This document shows, piece by piece, positions 50,838 through 59,512 of a stretch of DNA of 64,000 bases. The translations under genes were made by a program, and so were the position numbers. Source of the stretch: Paenibacillus lactis (GTDB lineage: Bacteria > Bacillota > Bacilli > Paenibacillales > Paenibacillaceae); the NCBI RefSeq assembly GCF_017873605.1, contig NZ_JAGGKI010000013.1, forward strand, positions 124,001 to 188,000, in the 5' to 3' direction. The stretch's first letter is position 1. Every line of letters begins with the position of its first letter. Under the pieces are notes generated by a model. It was not told where the DNA came from. It saw only the letters and a list, made by a program, of their open reading frames with translations, and ran no database searches.

Positions 50838-51860
50838 ATGAAAGCAGCAAAAATTTACGGAGCGAAAGACATTCGGGTTGAAGAGACATCTGTTCCGTCT
50901 CTTGAAGCAGGCCACGTGCTCATCAAGGTCGATTATGCAGGCATTTGCGGAAGCGATATGCATGAATATATGGCAGGGACCTTTCCGATCCGGACACAGC
51001 CGGTGCTTGGACATGAATTCTCCGGCACGGTCGTTGAAATTGGCGAGGGCGTTACGGAAATGCAGCCAGGTGACAAGGTGGCCGTTGAACCGCTGATTGC
51101 CTGCGGGCATTGCGCCAATTGCCGAAGAGGAATGGCCAACCTGTGCACGAACAGCAGCGGTTACGGCTATTCGCTGTCGGGCGGCTTCGCGGAATATGCG
51201 GTTGTACGAGAGCAAAATGCGTTTAAGCTTCCGGAAGGAATGGACGTAAAGCTTGGCGCGCTTGTCGAGCCTACAGCCGTAGCGGTGCATGCCGTACGGC
51301 AAAGCACCCTGCGACTTGGCGATACGGCAGCTATTTTCGGTGCGGGTCCTATCGGGCTGCTGCTTCTTCAAGCGGTAAAGGCGGCGGGAGCAAGCGAAAT
51401 CATTGTCGTTGAGGTTTCCGATGAACGCCGGGAGAAAGCGCTGGAGCTCGGTGCAACCCATGTTATCCATCCGGTCGAAGCCGATGCGGTTCAACAAATC
51501 AAGGAACTGACGGGCGGCGGAGTCGATGTGGCCTTTGATGCAGCCGGCGTTCAGGCCACATTCTTAAGCGGTGTCAGCGCGGTTCGAAAAGGCGGAGAGT
51601 TTAAGGTGGTGAGCCTATGGGAACAGCCGGTTACCTTCAGTCCGAACAGCTTTGTAAAAACCGAAGCGAAAATTACCGGGTCATACGCTTATGTCAATTT
51701 GTTCCCTGAGGTGATCCGGCTGCTCGCTCGCGGCATCATCGATGGAAATAAGGTCATTACAAGTCTCATCCCGCTTGAAGACATTGTTGGAAAAGGCTTT
51801 GAGGCCCTTGCTAGTGACCGAAAGCAATGCAAAATTTTAGTGGATATGCAATTGTCATAA
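50838..51860 (+). CDS. Zinc-dependent alcohol/polyol dehydrogenase (MDR family)
   Basis: The zinc ligands are visible: CGSDMHEYMAG (catalytic Cys), GHEFSG (His, Glu) and the structural-zinc cluster CGHCANCRRGMANLC. The NAD-binding motif is AAIFGAGPIGLLLLQAVKAAG with an acidic residue in VVEVSDE, favouring NAD. The 340-residue length and sequence are close to butanediol/sorbitol dehydrogenases. It follows the TetR gene by 19 bp with AAAGGGGATAACACC before the ATG. Confidence 0.9.
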   Translation: MKAAKIYGAKDIRVEETSVPSLEAGHVLIKVDYAGICGSDMHEYMAGTFPIRTQPVLGHEFSGTVVEIGEGVTEMQPGDKVAVEPLIACGHCANCRRGMANLCTNSSGYGYSLSGGFAEYAVVREQNAFKLPEGMDVKLGALVEPTAVAVHAVRQSTLRLGDTAAIFGAGPIGLLLLQAVKAAGASEIIVVEVSDERREKALELGATHVIHPVEADAVQQIKELTGGGVDVAFDAAGVQATFLSGVSAVRKGGEFKVVSLWEQPVTFSPNSFVKTEAKITGSYAYVNLFPEVIRLLARGIIDGNKVITSLIPLEDIVGKGFEALASDRKQCKILVDMQLS

Positions 51861-51865
51861 ACGAA

Positions 51866-51907
51866 CAGTCCTGTCATGGATCCTATTCTATGGCAGGGCT
51901 TTTTTTG
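51866..51907 (+). terminator. Rho-independent terminator
   Basis: CAGTCCTGTCAT ... ATGGCAGGGCT stem with one mismatch and seven T. Confidence 0.75.
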
Positions 51908-52053
51908 GTTTTAAGATAAATTGGTTCGATCTGGATACGATTCAACCTCATTGGGATATCCTAACCCTATCCATATTCGAAATTTGGAATTCAATATGTC
52001 CGAAATAGGGTATACCATGAATACATTCCAAGTTTGTACAGGAGGTTGGCGAA

Positions 52054-53202
52054 GTGAGATCATCGACCGATATTGCGATTCTGGGGATGGGGACAGCCCT
52101 GCCCGCCCATTCGGTTGCCCAGTCCGATATTGCGGATTTAATAGCCTCATCTTTGCAGGATCGACCGGATTTGGCCCGATTTGCGAAAAAGGTGTTCAAG
52201 TCATGCGGCGTAGAGAGACGGTATACCTGTGAACCCAATTACTTGGGGCCGCTTGAGGATTGCCGTTATTTGCCGCTCCGCGAGGAAATGGACGTACCGT
52301 CCACGGAGGAGCGAATGCGTACCTATCAGCGAGAGGCGCTTCCGCTTGGATTGGAGGCTGCTGAGCAGGCATTGAACGATGCCGGCATTTCCCGTGAAAA
52401 AGTATCACATATGATTACGGTCAGCTGTACGGGGCAATTTCAACCGGGTCTTGATATTATGCTGATTCGGCTCTTAGGTCTATCGCCTCGAGTCAATCGG
52501 CTGCCATTGATTTTCCAGGGCTGCGCCGCCGGGCTGAAAGCGATTCAGATGGCGCGGGATGTCGTTCAGGGTGACCCGAGTGCCCATGTGCTGATTGTAT
52601 GCGTGGAGCTATGTACGCTTCATTTTCAGCCGGTGAAGGAGAGGGAGGCGCTGTTTGCCGCTTCGTTCTTCGGGGACGGAGCGTCCGCCTGCGTCATCGG
52701 CTGCCCGGAGGCTTGGCATCAGCATGTTCTGAAGCTGGGCTACGGCTACTCGGTACTTCTCCCGGACTCAACGGAGGACATGACATGGGAGGTTGGGGAT
52801 ATTGGCTTCGATCTTTATTTATCTCCCCGAATTCCTAAGCTGCTGGCTGCTCATCTCGAGGAAGAGCTTCGACTCCTGCTCCATGAAGACCAGCTCCCTG
52901 AGCTGTGGGCGATCCATCCTGGAGGAAGAGGCATCGTCGATGCGGTACAGGATGTGATGCGTCTAAGCGATGAACAGACACACTACAGCAGAGAGGTTTT
53001 AAGGACGGCAGGCAATTTGTCTTCCGTCACCATTATGTTCGTGCTGAACGCCATGCGCATGGATATGAAAAACCGGAATGAAGCCTCTACAGAAGGGATT
53101 GCCATGGCATTCGGACCCGGACTGACGGCAGAGCTTATGCGCTTTAGCTACGTTCCAGCATATTCTTCATCCTTAAGTGAGCAGGACCATGTCCTTCTTT
53201 AG
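52054..53202 (+). CDS. Type III polyketide synthase (chalcone/stilbene synthase superfamily)
   Basis: A 382-residue homodimeric ketosynthase with the complete triad: Cys157 (FQGCAAG), His288 (AIHPGGRG) and Asn321 (AGNLSSVT). It extends acyl-CoA starters with malonyl-CoA into alkylpyrones or alkylresorcinols. The GTG start has GGAGG about 8 nt upstream. It overlaps a methyltransferase gene by 14 bp, and a flavoprotein oxidase gene follows, so its product is probably O- or C-methylated and then hydroxylated or oxidised. Confidence 0.93.
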   Translation: MRSSTDIAILGMGTALPAHSVAQSDIADLIASSLQDRPDLARFAKKVFKSCGVERRYTCEPNYLGPLEDCRYLPLREEMDVPSTEERMRTYQREALPLGLEAAEQALNDAGISREKVSHMITVSCTGQFQPGLDIMLIRLLGLSPRVNRLPLIFQGCAAGLKAIQMARDVVQGDPSAHVLIVCVELCTLHFQPVKEREALFAASFFGDGASACVIGCPEAWHQHVLKLGYGYSVLLPDSTEDMTWEVGDIGFDLYLSPRIPKLLAAHLEEELRLLLHEDQLPELWAIHPGGRGIVDAVQDVMRLSDEQTHYSREVLRTAGNLSSVTIMFVLNAMRMDMKNRNEASTEGIAMAFGPGLTAELMRFSYVPAYSSSLSEQDHVLL

Positions 53203-53902
53203 ACCATTGTCCATGCGGGCGCAGGAAGAAGAGCTGATGGATGACTTTTCCCGGGGCGGCGAAGAATTAAGCGAGGCACTCAAGCATTTAAGGCGGCTGA
53301 ACAAACTGTTTGCTGCGCCGGGACCCACGCTGACCGGGGTGGATCAATTATGGAAGCGCATCGGAAGTCCAGGCAAGCTCAGCATTCTGGATGTAGGGGC
53401 AGGCTCAGGCGATATTAACCGGAAGCTGATCCGATGGTCCGAACGAAAGGGGATCCAGTTGACGATTACCCTGGTTGATCTGACGGAGGAAGCATGCGAG
53501 GAGGCCAGACGGTTATTCAGCAGGGAACCAAGGGTACGGGTACAGCGTGCGGACGTGAAGGAGCTCCCCGAAGCCACGGCTGATATTGTGACAGGCTCTC
53601 AGTTCGTTCATCATTTTGACGGCGAGCAGCTGATCGATATCGTATCCCACATGCTGCGGGCCTCCGTCCACGGAGTCGTGATCAATGATATCCATCGGCA
53701 TCGGCTGTCCTATGCAGCGGTTTGGTTGGCAACGCGTCTCATTTCCCGCAACCGGTACATTAGGCATGATGGACCGTTGTCAGTGGCCAAGGGCTTTAAC
53801 GGAAGCGATTGGGAGCAGCTGAAACGGCAATTGGCACACGAGACGATGACTTACGAATGGAGGCCTCTGTTCCGATATTCCGTTGTCATCCCCAAGATAT
53901 GA
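53189..53902 (+). CDS. SAM-dependent methyltransferase of the polyketide operon
   Basis: Motif I is LSILDVGAGSGDINRKLI, then ITLVDLTEEACEEARRLF and TADIVTGSQFVHHF. The 237-residue length and LIRKL-type layout match methyltransferases that sit beside type III polyketide synthases and act on the aromatic product. The ATG at 53189 (AGG ahead) overlaps the synthase by 14 bp; a GTG at 53177 is also open. Confidence 0.85.
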   Translation: MSFFRPLSMRAQEEELMDDFSRGGEELSEALKHLRRLNKLFAAPGPTLTGVDQLWKRIGSPGKLSILDVGAGSGDINRKLIRWSERKGIQLTITLVDLTEEACEEARRLFSREPRVRVQRADVKELPEATADIVTGSQFVHHFDGEQLIDIVSHMLRASVHGVVINDIHRHRLSYAAVWLATRLISRNRYIRHDGPLSVAKGFNGSDWEQLKRQLAHETMTYEWRPLFRYSVVIPKI

Positions 53903-53985
53903 GGTGCCAAGCGACTCACGGTAGCAGATCGTAAATCCATCGGTCCAAAATTGTCCCCAAGCATGATGAAAGGTGGTGTGTATCC

Positions 53986-55137
53986 ATGACGGTAGAAACG
54001 GACGTCATCGTGATCGGAGCTGGAGTCTCGGGCACCAGCTGTGCGCTGCAGCTCGCCAGGCAGGGCCGCCGCACCCTCCTGCTGGACCGTCAGCATTTCC
54101 CGCGTCATAAAACTTGCGGCGAGTTCTTGTCGCCCGAAACGAAGGAGATGCTTGAGTACTTAGGCATCTGGCACGATAAGCTGGCGATCGGAACGAGTAT
54201 CATGGATCACGCCATGATTATTATGCCTCACGGCGGCGAGATCACAGCTCCGTTACCTGGGCAGGCATACGGCTTTAGCCGTTATGAGCTGGACCGGCTC
54301 TTGCAGCAGCATGCCATGCGCGCTGGAGCGGATATTGTCACGGGAACGACCGTGACCCATATTCGGCTGCTGGACGACCAGCGGTACGAAGTAGACGCCA
54401 AGCAAGGGGACGAACGCGTTCGGTATGTGGCCAGGGCTGTTATTGGCGCGCACGGGACCAAAAAGCCGCGCGGCGCGGCTTCCGCCGGTGATGAACGGGA
54501 TGATCCCGTATACGTTGGTTTAAAGTCCCATTATCATGGCGTGACGCTGCATCCTCGGGTTGAGCTGTATTTTTGCGAGGGTGGTTATGTCGGAATATCG
54601 CCGATTGAGAGCGGAAGGGTTAATGTAGCTGCGTTGTTGACCTTGAAATCGGTGCAGGGAAGCGGGAAATCGGTGCCGGAAATTCTCCGGTCTGCTTCGC
54701 GCTCGAACAAAAGGCTAGCCGATCGGATGGCTGAAGGGGAGCCTGTTCCTGGAACTCAGGTATCGATCGCCCCGCTTCGTTTATCCGACCTGCCCGAGCC
54801 ATGGTCGCAATACCCGCACATCGGTGATGCCATGATGATGCTTCCGCCGCTTTGCGGGGACGGGATGTCCGTTGCGCTGCGCTCCTCACGCCTATGCGCG
54901 GACTGGACCGGCAAGTATTTAGACGGAGACATTCCTTTCGATGAATGGAAATATCAATATTCGCTCGAAGCCAACGCTGCGTTTACGCAGCTCCTTCGAA
55001 GAGCGAGGAGAATTCAGAGCCTGGCATTTGCCAGAACCAATCGCTTCTATCCCGCCATCGCCCGAATGATTCCTGGACTGGCGACTTATTTGGTCAAAGC
55101 GACCCGGCTGTCCGAAACGGGGATCGGCACAAGGTAA
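53986..55137 (+). CDS. FAD-dependent monooxygenase/oxidoreductase of the polyketide operon
   Basis: The N-terminal dinucleotide fold VIVIGAGVSGTSCALQLARQG, TCGEFLSPET near residue 45, and the second FAD motif HIGDAMMMLPPLCGDGM near 285 place it in the geranylgeranyl-reductase/PHBH-like flavoprotein group. There is no membrane anchor. It lies 83 bp after the methyltransferase gene on the same strand. By analogy with srsC it may hydroxylate the resorcinol ring to a hydroquinone/quinone. Confidence 0.88.
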   Translation: MTVETDVIVIGAGVSGTSCALQLARQGRRTLLLDRQHFPRHKTCGEFLSPETKEMLEYLGIWHDKLAIGTSIMDHAMIIMPHGGEITAPLPGQAYGFSRYELDRLLQQHAMRAGADIVTGTTVTHIRLLDDQRYEVDAKQGDERVRYVARAVIGAHGTKKPRGAASAGDERDDPVYVGLKSHYHGVTLHPRVELYFCEGGYVGISPIESGRVNVAALLTLKSVQGSGKSVPEILRSASRSNKRLADRMAEGEPVPGTQVSIAPLRLSDLPEPWSQYPHIGDAMMMLPPLCGDGMSVALRSSRLCADWTGKYLDGDIPFDEWKYQYSLEANAAFTQLLRRARRIQSLAFARTNRFYPAIARMIPGLATYLVKATRLSETGIGTR

Positions 55138-55161
55138 AGCCGCTATCATGCGGCTTTTTTT
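55136..55161 (+). terminator. Rho-independent terminator of the polyketide operon
   Basis: AAAGCCGC / GCGGCTTT stem, 6-nt loop, T run; it begins within the stop codon of the flavoprotein gene. Confidence 0.85.
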
Positions 55162-55422
55162 GATTAGCATTTTTTATCATCTAGTCATCCATTCTTCGTT
55201 GAGTTTGAGTTCTCCGTAGTTTTGTCGTCCGAGCGTCGACGCAGAGTATCGTGCAGCAGTCATCATTACATTTTATAAAATTATTGAGGCGGATTGCACG
55301 ACAATCCATTGGACTTTCGTTTAGACCTTCCATTGACATTTAATCAGACGATAACTTAATATGTTTGTAAATATATAGACAGATTAAATTAATGTTTACA
55401 ATAAAGAGAGGAGGTGACTCGT

Positions 55423-55968
55423 ATGGCTGATGCCCCTCCGTCAAATCCAAACTGCCTGATTCGCAGCACGCTTGATTTCCAGTTCCAAATGGCTTGGCAG
55501 CTGCTCGACCTGCATCTAACCGGGCTGGAAGACGAGGAGTTTCATTGGCGACCCGCCTCGAAAGGACTTCATGTGCATCAAGAATCCGGAATATGGCGGG
55601 CGGAATGGCCGGAATCGGAGAATTACGATATCGGACCACCAAGCATAGCTTGGCTGACTTGGCATATTGCGTACTGGTGGTCGATGGTACTGAACCATTC
55701 GTTTGGCAGCGGAACTCTGGCCCGGGAAGATATCTTTTCGAGCGGCGGCATACAAGAGACCCGGGATAGGATCACTCAATTGAGAAGCGAATGGAACCGT
55801 GAAGTGTCGGCGCTCACGGATGAAGAGTTCCTATCTTCGGAACGAACGCGGTGGCCGTTTGCGGGGAGACCCTTTCATGAACTGGCGGCATGGCTGAACG
55901 TGGAGCTGATGAAAAATGCGGCCGAGATCGGCTATTGCCGCTTCCTGCATGCTGTTAGCGGTAGATGA
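55423..55968 (+). CDS. DinB-fold protein
   Basis: A 181-residue four-helix-bundle protein of the DinB/YfiT superfamily. Seen are FQMAWQLLDLHLTGLEDEEFHWRPA, IAWLTWHIAYWWSMVL (with the metal-type His) and WPFAGRPFHELAAWLNVELMKNAAEIGYCRFL. Relatives are metal-binding thiol-dependent transferases, often of bacillithiol, but function here is unassigned. The ATG at 55423 has AGGAGG about 9 nt upstream. Confidence 0.82.
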   Translation: MADAPPSNPNCLIRSTLDFQFQMAWQLLDLHLTGLEDEEFHWRPASKGLHVHQESGIWRAEWPESENYDIGPPSIAWLTWHIAYWWSMVLNHSFGSGTLAREDIFSSGGIQETRDRITQLRSEWNREVSALTDEEFLSSERTRWPFAGRPFHELAAWLNVELMKNAAEIGYCRFLHAVSGR

Positions 55969-56043
55969 TCGTATCGGCTGATAAGCGCGACTCCATTGCT
56001 TGGATCGTCATTTGAAGCCACTCGTCTTCGTTTCAAACACGTA

Positions 56044-56700
56044 TTATTTTTTACGCCATGCGGGTGCATAGGTTGTCTTCGGGGCGGGAAACTGGTGGAT
56101 CCAGTTAATGATCCGGGTGGACATCCATTGGCATCCCACGGCTAGTATTATGATTTTCCAATCAATCACATAGGCGGTCAGGGCAAAAATGATACCGTTC
56201 ATCCAGAACAACGATGTTCCGGGGTTGATTCCCTTGTATTTATAAATTGCCAGGGCCACAAAACCGATTCCTCCGTTCGAGACCCGCTGCCTGATCAGCA
56301 TGGCGACGCCGGTTCCGAGAATCACCGAGCCGAAGAGAAGATCAATCCATACATTCTTGAACGGCGGATCTACAAACACCTCGAAGAAATTGACGGATAC
56401 GGAAGTGACTGTTATGACATATACGGTCCCGAAAGCGCTGATGCTGCCTAGATATTGGACGGTGAATACTAGAAAAATCGTATTGGCAAGCCAAAGCCCG
56501 AAGCTCATCGGGAGGCCGAATGCATGGTTAAGCAGCACCGCGATCCCCGCGCCTCCTCCGGACGGAATGGCGTGAGGGAACAAGAATACGGCCATGGCGA
56601 AGCCCTGTATGATAGCTCCGGCCGTAATGAGAAGAAACCTTATCGCTATTCGACGAGAAAACAACAGTCTCCAACGATCGGGAAAGAACGGAATGCTCAC
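56044..56700 (-). CDS. YitT/YitE-type membrane protein (UPF0750)
   Basis: This 218-residue protein has about five or six membrane helices and the family block AIPSGGGAGIAVLLNHAFGLPMSFGLWLANTIFLV. It lacks the C-terminal DUF2179 domain of full YitT proteins, as YitE-type members do. The GTG start at 56700 has AAGGAGA 7 nt upstream; the longer frame to 56835 has no ribosome site. It lies downstream of comA on the same strand, as yitE lies next to yitD in B. subtilis, so it may serve sulfolactate metabolism or transport. Confidence 0.78.
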   Translation of the reverse strand: MSIPFFPDRWRLLFSRRIAIRFLLITAGAIIQGFAMAVFLFPHAIPSGGGAGIAVLLNHAFGLPMSFGLWLANTIFLVFTVQYLGSISAFGTVYVITVTSVSVNFFEVFVDPPFKNVWIDLLFGSVILGTGVAMLIRQRVSNGGIGFVALAIYKYKGINPGTSLFWMNGIIFALTAYVIDWKIIILAVGCQWMSTRIINWIHQFPAPKTTYAPAWRKK

Positions 56701-56919
56701 ACTGAAATCTCCTTCATTGGTTGAAGTGACAAGCCTATCCTGATATTGTAGTGTATGCTTGTCACTTGAAGGGGATGCCGGGTTATCGTTAAAAAGCTCA
56801 TGCCGCTCTAAGCCCCTGTTTGGAATTACCATCATGCCAATCGAACGTATAATAAATGGGCAGTCCGGAATCCTACCCGGGCTGCCCTTATTCGTAACCG
56901 CCGTTATTTCGGCTATGTG

Positions 56920-57786
56920 TTAAATGACATAACAAAACCGATCCGCTTCCTGCGCCCTAAGCCCAAATTCAAACGTATCCTGACGAAGCCCGCGGCGCAT
57001 CGTTTCAAGCGCAAGAACCTCGGAAGGCGGAATATTCCCTAAATGTACATTGGAGCCGAATTTACGCAAAAGCATGGCTTGCTGGTGTTTAAGAGGCGCT
57101 TCCCAAATCAGCTTTCTCGTATCCGGAACGAATTTAATGATATCATCGATCAATTCTTCCCGACATTCGCCTTGCTTATCGAAAATGCCGACGCCCATTC
57201 CCGTCTCGCGAGCTTCGATCGTGATAAACTCGGCGCCTGCGGACAAATCCGTTTCCATCGTTTTGGCAAGCATTGCTGCGTCTATGAGGGAGCCGGACAG
57301 CTTTTTGCCATACTCCGTAAAAACGCGGAATCCCCGTTGTTTGCCTTCCCGGATCAGAGCCGTTCGTTGTTTGCGGGACAGCTCGATGGTACCGTCGGAT
57401 ACTTCGACCGCATTGAATCCGAGGCTGCAAATGGAATTGAAGAATGCAGGGACAATATCCTGCTGCACGGCCGTCTCGAGCAGGGTACCGCCCGGCATAA
57501 CCATGATCCCATGCTGTTTGGCCAAGCCGATTTTATACAGCAGCATATCCATTTTATACAACGGAGCCGTGCCAAAACCGAATTTGATGCAATCGATATA
57601 ATCCGAAGCGGTTTCGATCAGATCCGTAAACGCATGACGGCCAAGACCCTTATCAATGACCATCGTTATCCCGCGGCCTGTGCCCCCATAGGCGTCGCGG
57701 TCTTTTCTTCCCATGGCGGGATTGCTGCGCTGCCCGCTCGGGTCACTTAACTCCGTGGGCCAAACTGCACGCAGGGAATTGTTCAT
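56920..57786 (-). CDS. comA: Phosphosulfolactate synthase (ComA/YitD)
   Basis: Condenses sulfite with phosphoenolpyruvate to (2R)-phospho-3-sulfolactate. The TIM-barrel family blocks are present: TMVIDKGLGRHAFTDLIETASDYIDCIKFGFGTAPLY, MPGGTLLETAV, GFNAVEVSDGTIEL and AEFITIEARETGMGVGIFD. The ATG at 57786 has GGGGAG 8 nt upstream. Together with the comB-type gene at 59513 it gives the first two steps of 3-sulfolactate formation, known as a major small molecule of B. subtilis spores. Confidence 0.92.
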   Translation of the reverse strand: MNNSLRAVWPTELSDPSGQRSNPAMGRKDRDAYGGTGRGITMVIDKGLGRHAFTDLIETASDYIDCIKFGFGTAPLYKMDMLLYKIGLAKQHGIMVMPGGTLLETAVQQDIVPAFFNSICSLGFNAVEVSDGTIELSRKQRTALIREGKQRGFRVFTEYGKKLSGSLIDAAMLAKTMETDLSAGAEFITIEARETGMGVGIFDKQGECREELIDDIIKFVPDTRKLIWEAPLKHQQAMLLRKFGSNVHLGNIPPSEVLALETMRRGLRQDTFEFGLRAQEADRFCYVI

Positions 57787-57896
57787 GTTAAAATCTCCCC
57801 AATTCATTTTTGATTTGTCGATATTCCAACTGACACTGGTATCATATGCGCAACCCTAAAGGCAGGTGCCCATCTTTAACCATATTGGAATGCCGA

Positions 57897-59204
57897 TCAG
57901 GCAATCTTGCGAGGGGGCCGAATCAAAAAGAACACAAGACCTAATGTCACCAAAGAAAGGGAAGAAACGGTGATAAACACCACATGATCGGATTTGTCCA
58001 TCATCCACCCGAATAAGGGAGGACCCGCTGCAACGCCCAAAAACCGCAAGCTGTTATACAGTGATGTGATCATCCCCCGTTCGCTCTTTTCGACCGCGCC
58101 GGTAATGATTGTGTTCAAGCAAGGGAGAAGCATTCCGGTCCCAATGCTGCTGACCGTCAGCAATGCAATGAATACATAGATGTTCTTCAAAAAGAACAGG
58201 GTAGCGGCTAATGAAACCGTCATGGCGATTAAACCAATGTTCATTAACCAGCGCATCAGCAGCCCTTTTTTCTTGATCAGGCTCCCGGTTGTATAGGAAG
58301 TGATAACCATCCCCAGCAGCGGGATGGCCAGAATCAACCCCTTCATCACGCCATCGATATTGTAGGGCTTCTCCTCAAGGATGTTGGAGAGATAAAACAG
58401 CACGCCGAACAAAATAAACAGCCCCAGGGATCCGGCAAAAAACGCAGTGATGAGCCAGCGGCCTTTCTCCTTGAAGATATCCTTGATCTTACCCAGATAT
58501 TTCTTGAGCTCCTGCTTTTGGTTACGCTTCGGCTCTTTAATCAAGAAGATCACAGCCAGCAGCGATAAAGCGCAAAAAACGGGAAAAGCGAAAAAGGAGG
58601 CATACCAAACAATCAGCATCAGCAGAGAGCCAATAATAGGGCTAAGCACTTTGCCCGAGCCGTTGGATGCTTCGATAAGACCCAGCGCTTTACTCTCGGT
58701 CCCGCCATCGTATAAATCGCCGACGAGCGCCATCGCGATCGGTGCCGTTCCCGCTGCTGCGAACCCTTGAATCGCCCTGGCGGAAATAATGACCGCATAA
58801 GAATTCCATATCGCGCCGAACCCCGCGAGGATACCGGCTCCTCCGTACAGGATCAAGGCGGGAATGATGATGACCTTGCGGCCGAACCGATCCGACAGAT
58901 ACCCGATCAACGGAATAAACAGGCCTGCCGCCAGCGAGAAAATGGTGATGATCAAGCTGCTCTGGAATTTGCTGATGCCAAGCTCCCTTTGCATTTCGGG
59001 AAGTCCCGGGACCAGCATGGAATTGCCGAATACCAGCACGATCGGAATGGTCGCCAGCGCGATGAATTCCCAGACTTGTCCCTTAGAACCGCCTGCCGAT
59101 TTGGCTTTGGCCTTTGAATCTTCGTCCGTTGTCTCCGGAGAGTCCTCCAGGTCGATATCGCTTTGGAAGCTAATGTTCAGTTTTCGTTTTTTTCTCTTTT
59201 CCAT
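57897..59204 (-). CDS. MFS transporter linked to sulfolactate genes
   Basis: A 435-residue, ~12-helix MFS protein with a ~45-residue charged cytoplasmic N-terminal tail. Motif A is GYLSDRFGRKVIII and helix 5 has LIEASNGSGKVLSPIIGSLL, as in drug/metabolite efflux proteins (Blt, YitG-like). It is 110 bp upstream of comA on the same strand. In B. subtilis the yitCDE genes are followed by the MFS gene yitG, so a role in sulfolactate movement into forespore or medium is a reasonable inference. GAGGAG is 7 nt before the ATG. Confidence 0.86.
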   Translation of the reverse strand: MEKRKKRKLNISFQSDIDLEDSPETTDEDSKAKAKSAGGSKGQVWEFIALATIPIVLVFGNSMLVPGLPEMQRELGISKFQSSLIITIFSLAAGLFIPLIGYLSDRFGRKVIIIPALILYGGAGILAGFGAIWNSYAVIISARAIQGFAAAGTAPIAMALVGDLYDGGTESKALGLIEASNGSGKVLSPIIGSLLMLIVWYASFFAFPVFCALSLLAVIFLIKEPKRNQKQELKKYLGKIKDIFKEKGRWLITAFFAGSLGLFILFGVLFYLSNILEEKPYNIDGVMKGLILAIPLLGMVITSYTTGSLIKKKGLLMRWLMNIGLIAMTVSLAATLFFLKNIYVFIALLTVSSIGTGMLLPCLNTIITGAVEKSERGMITSLYNSLRFLGVAAGPPLFGWMMDKSDHVVFITVSSLSLVTLGLVFFLIRPPRKIA

Positions 59205-59512
59205 GATGTGGCTCCTCGATGTGGAGATTTAACAGAACATAAGGGTACCCTTTCAGGTTGTGCAGTAAATGTACATATCATCCTAATTATGACCACATTC
59301 GGATTATATATTCCGCGGCTGATTCCGAGTTCAAGGCTGCGAGAAGGTGCGGCTGGATCACCTCCTTTCTATGGAGTACCTCGCTTCCGTAGCGAAGCGG
59401 TACAAATACGGTCAGCGTAATTAGAGCTTGCGATTAGACAAATCACCTCTTATGCCGGCGAAAATATACTGTTTATTAAACTGCCTAATTCGCAGGGCAA
59501 GGGGGATGCAAC
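59205..59512. other. Divergent intergenic region containing a 16S rRNA 3'-end remnant
   Basis: Apart from the rRNA remnant (59343-59376) and an adjacent hairpin, no gene is seen. The region should also contain the promoters of the MFS and comB-type genes. Confidence 0.5.
59343..59376 (+). pseudogene. Remnant of 16S rRNA 3' end and start of the rRNA spacer
   Basis: GAAGGTGCGGCTGGATCACC and the following TCCTTTCTATGGAG match the universal 3' end of bacterial 16S rRNA, including the anti-Shine-Dalgarno CCTCCT and the first spacer bases. Homology stops abruptly upstream: ATTCCGAGTTCAAGGCTGCGA replaces the expected GTAGCCGTATCG. This is a fragment and not an rRNA gene. A hairpin CGCTTC / GAAGCG lies just downstream (about 59381-59399) and may also derive from the spacer. 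Confidence 0.8.

Noticed and set aside
59338..59400. A functional 16S rRNA gene or rrn operon
   Set aside because: Only the last ~30 bases of 16S are present, with unrelated DNA upstream and protein genes on both sides.
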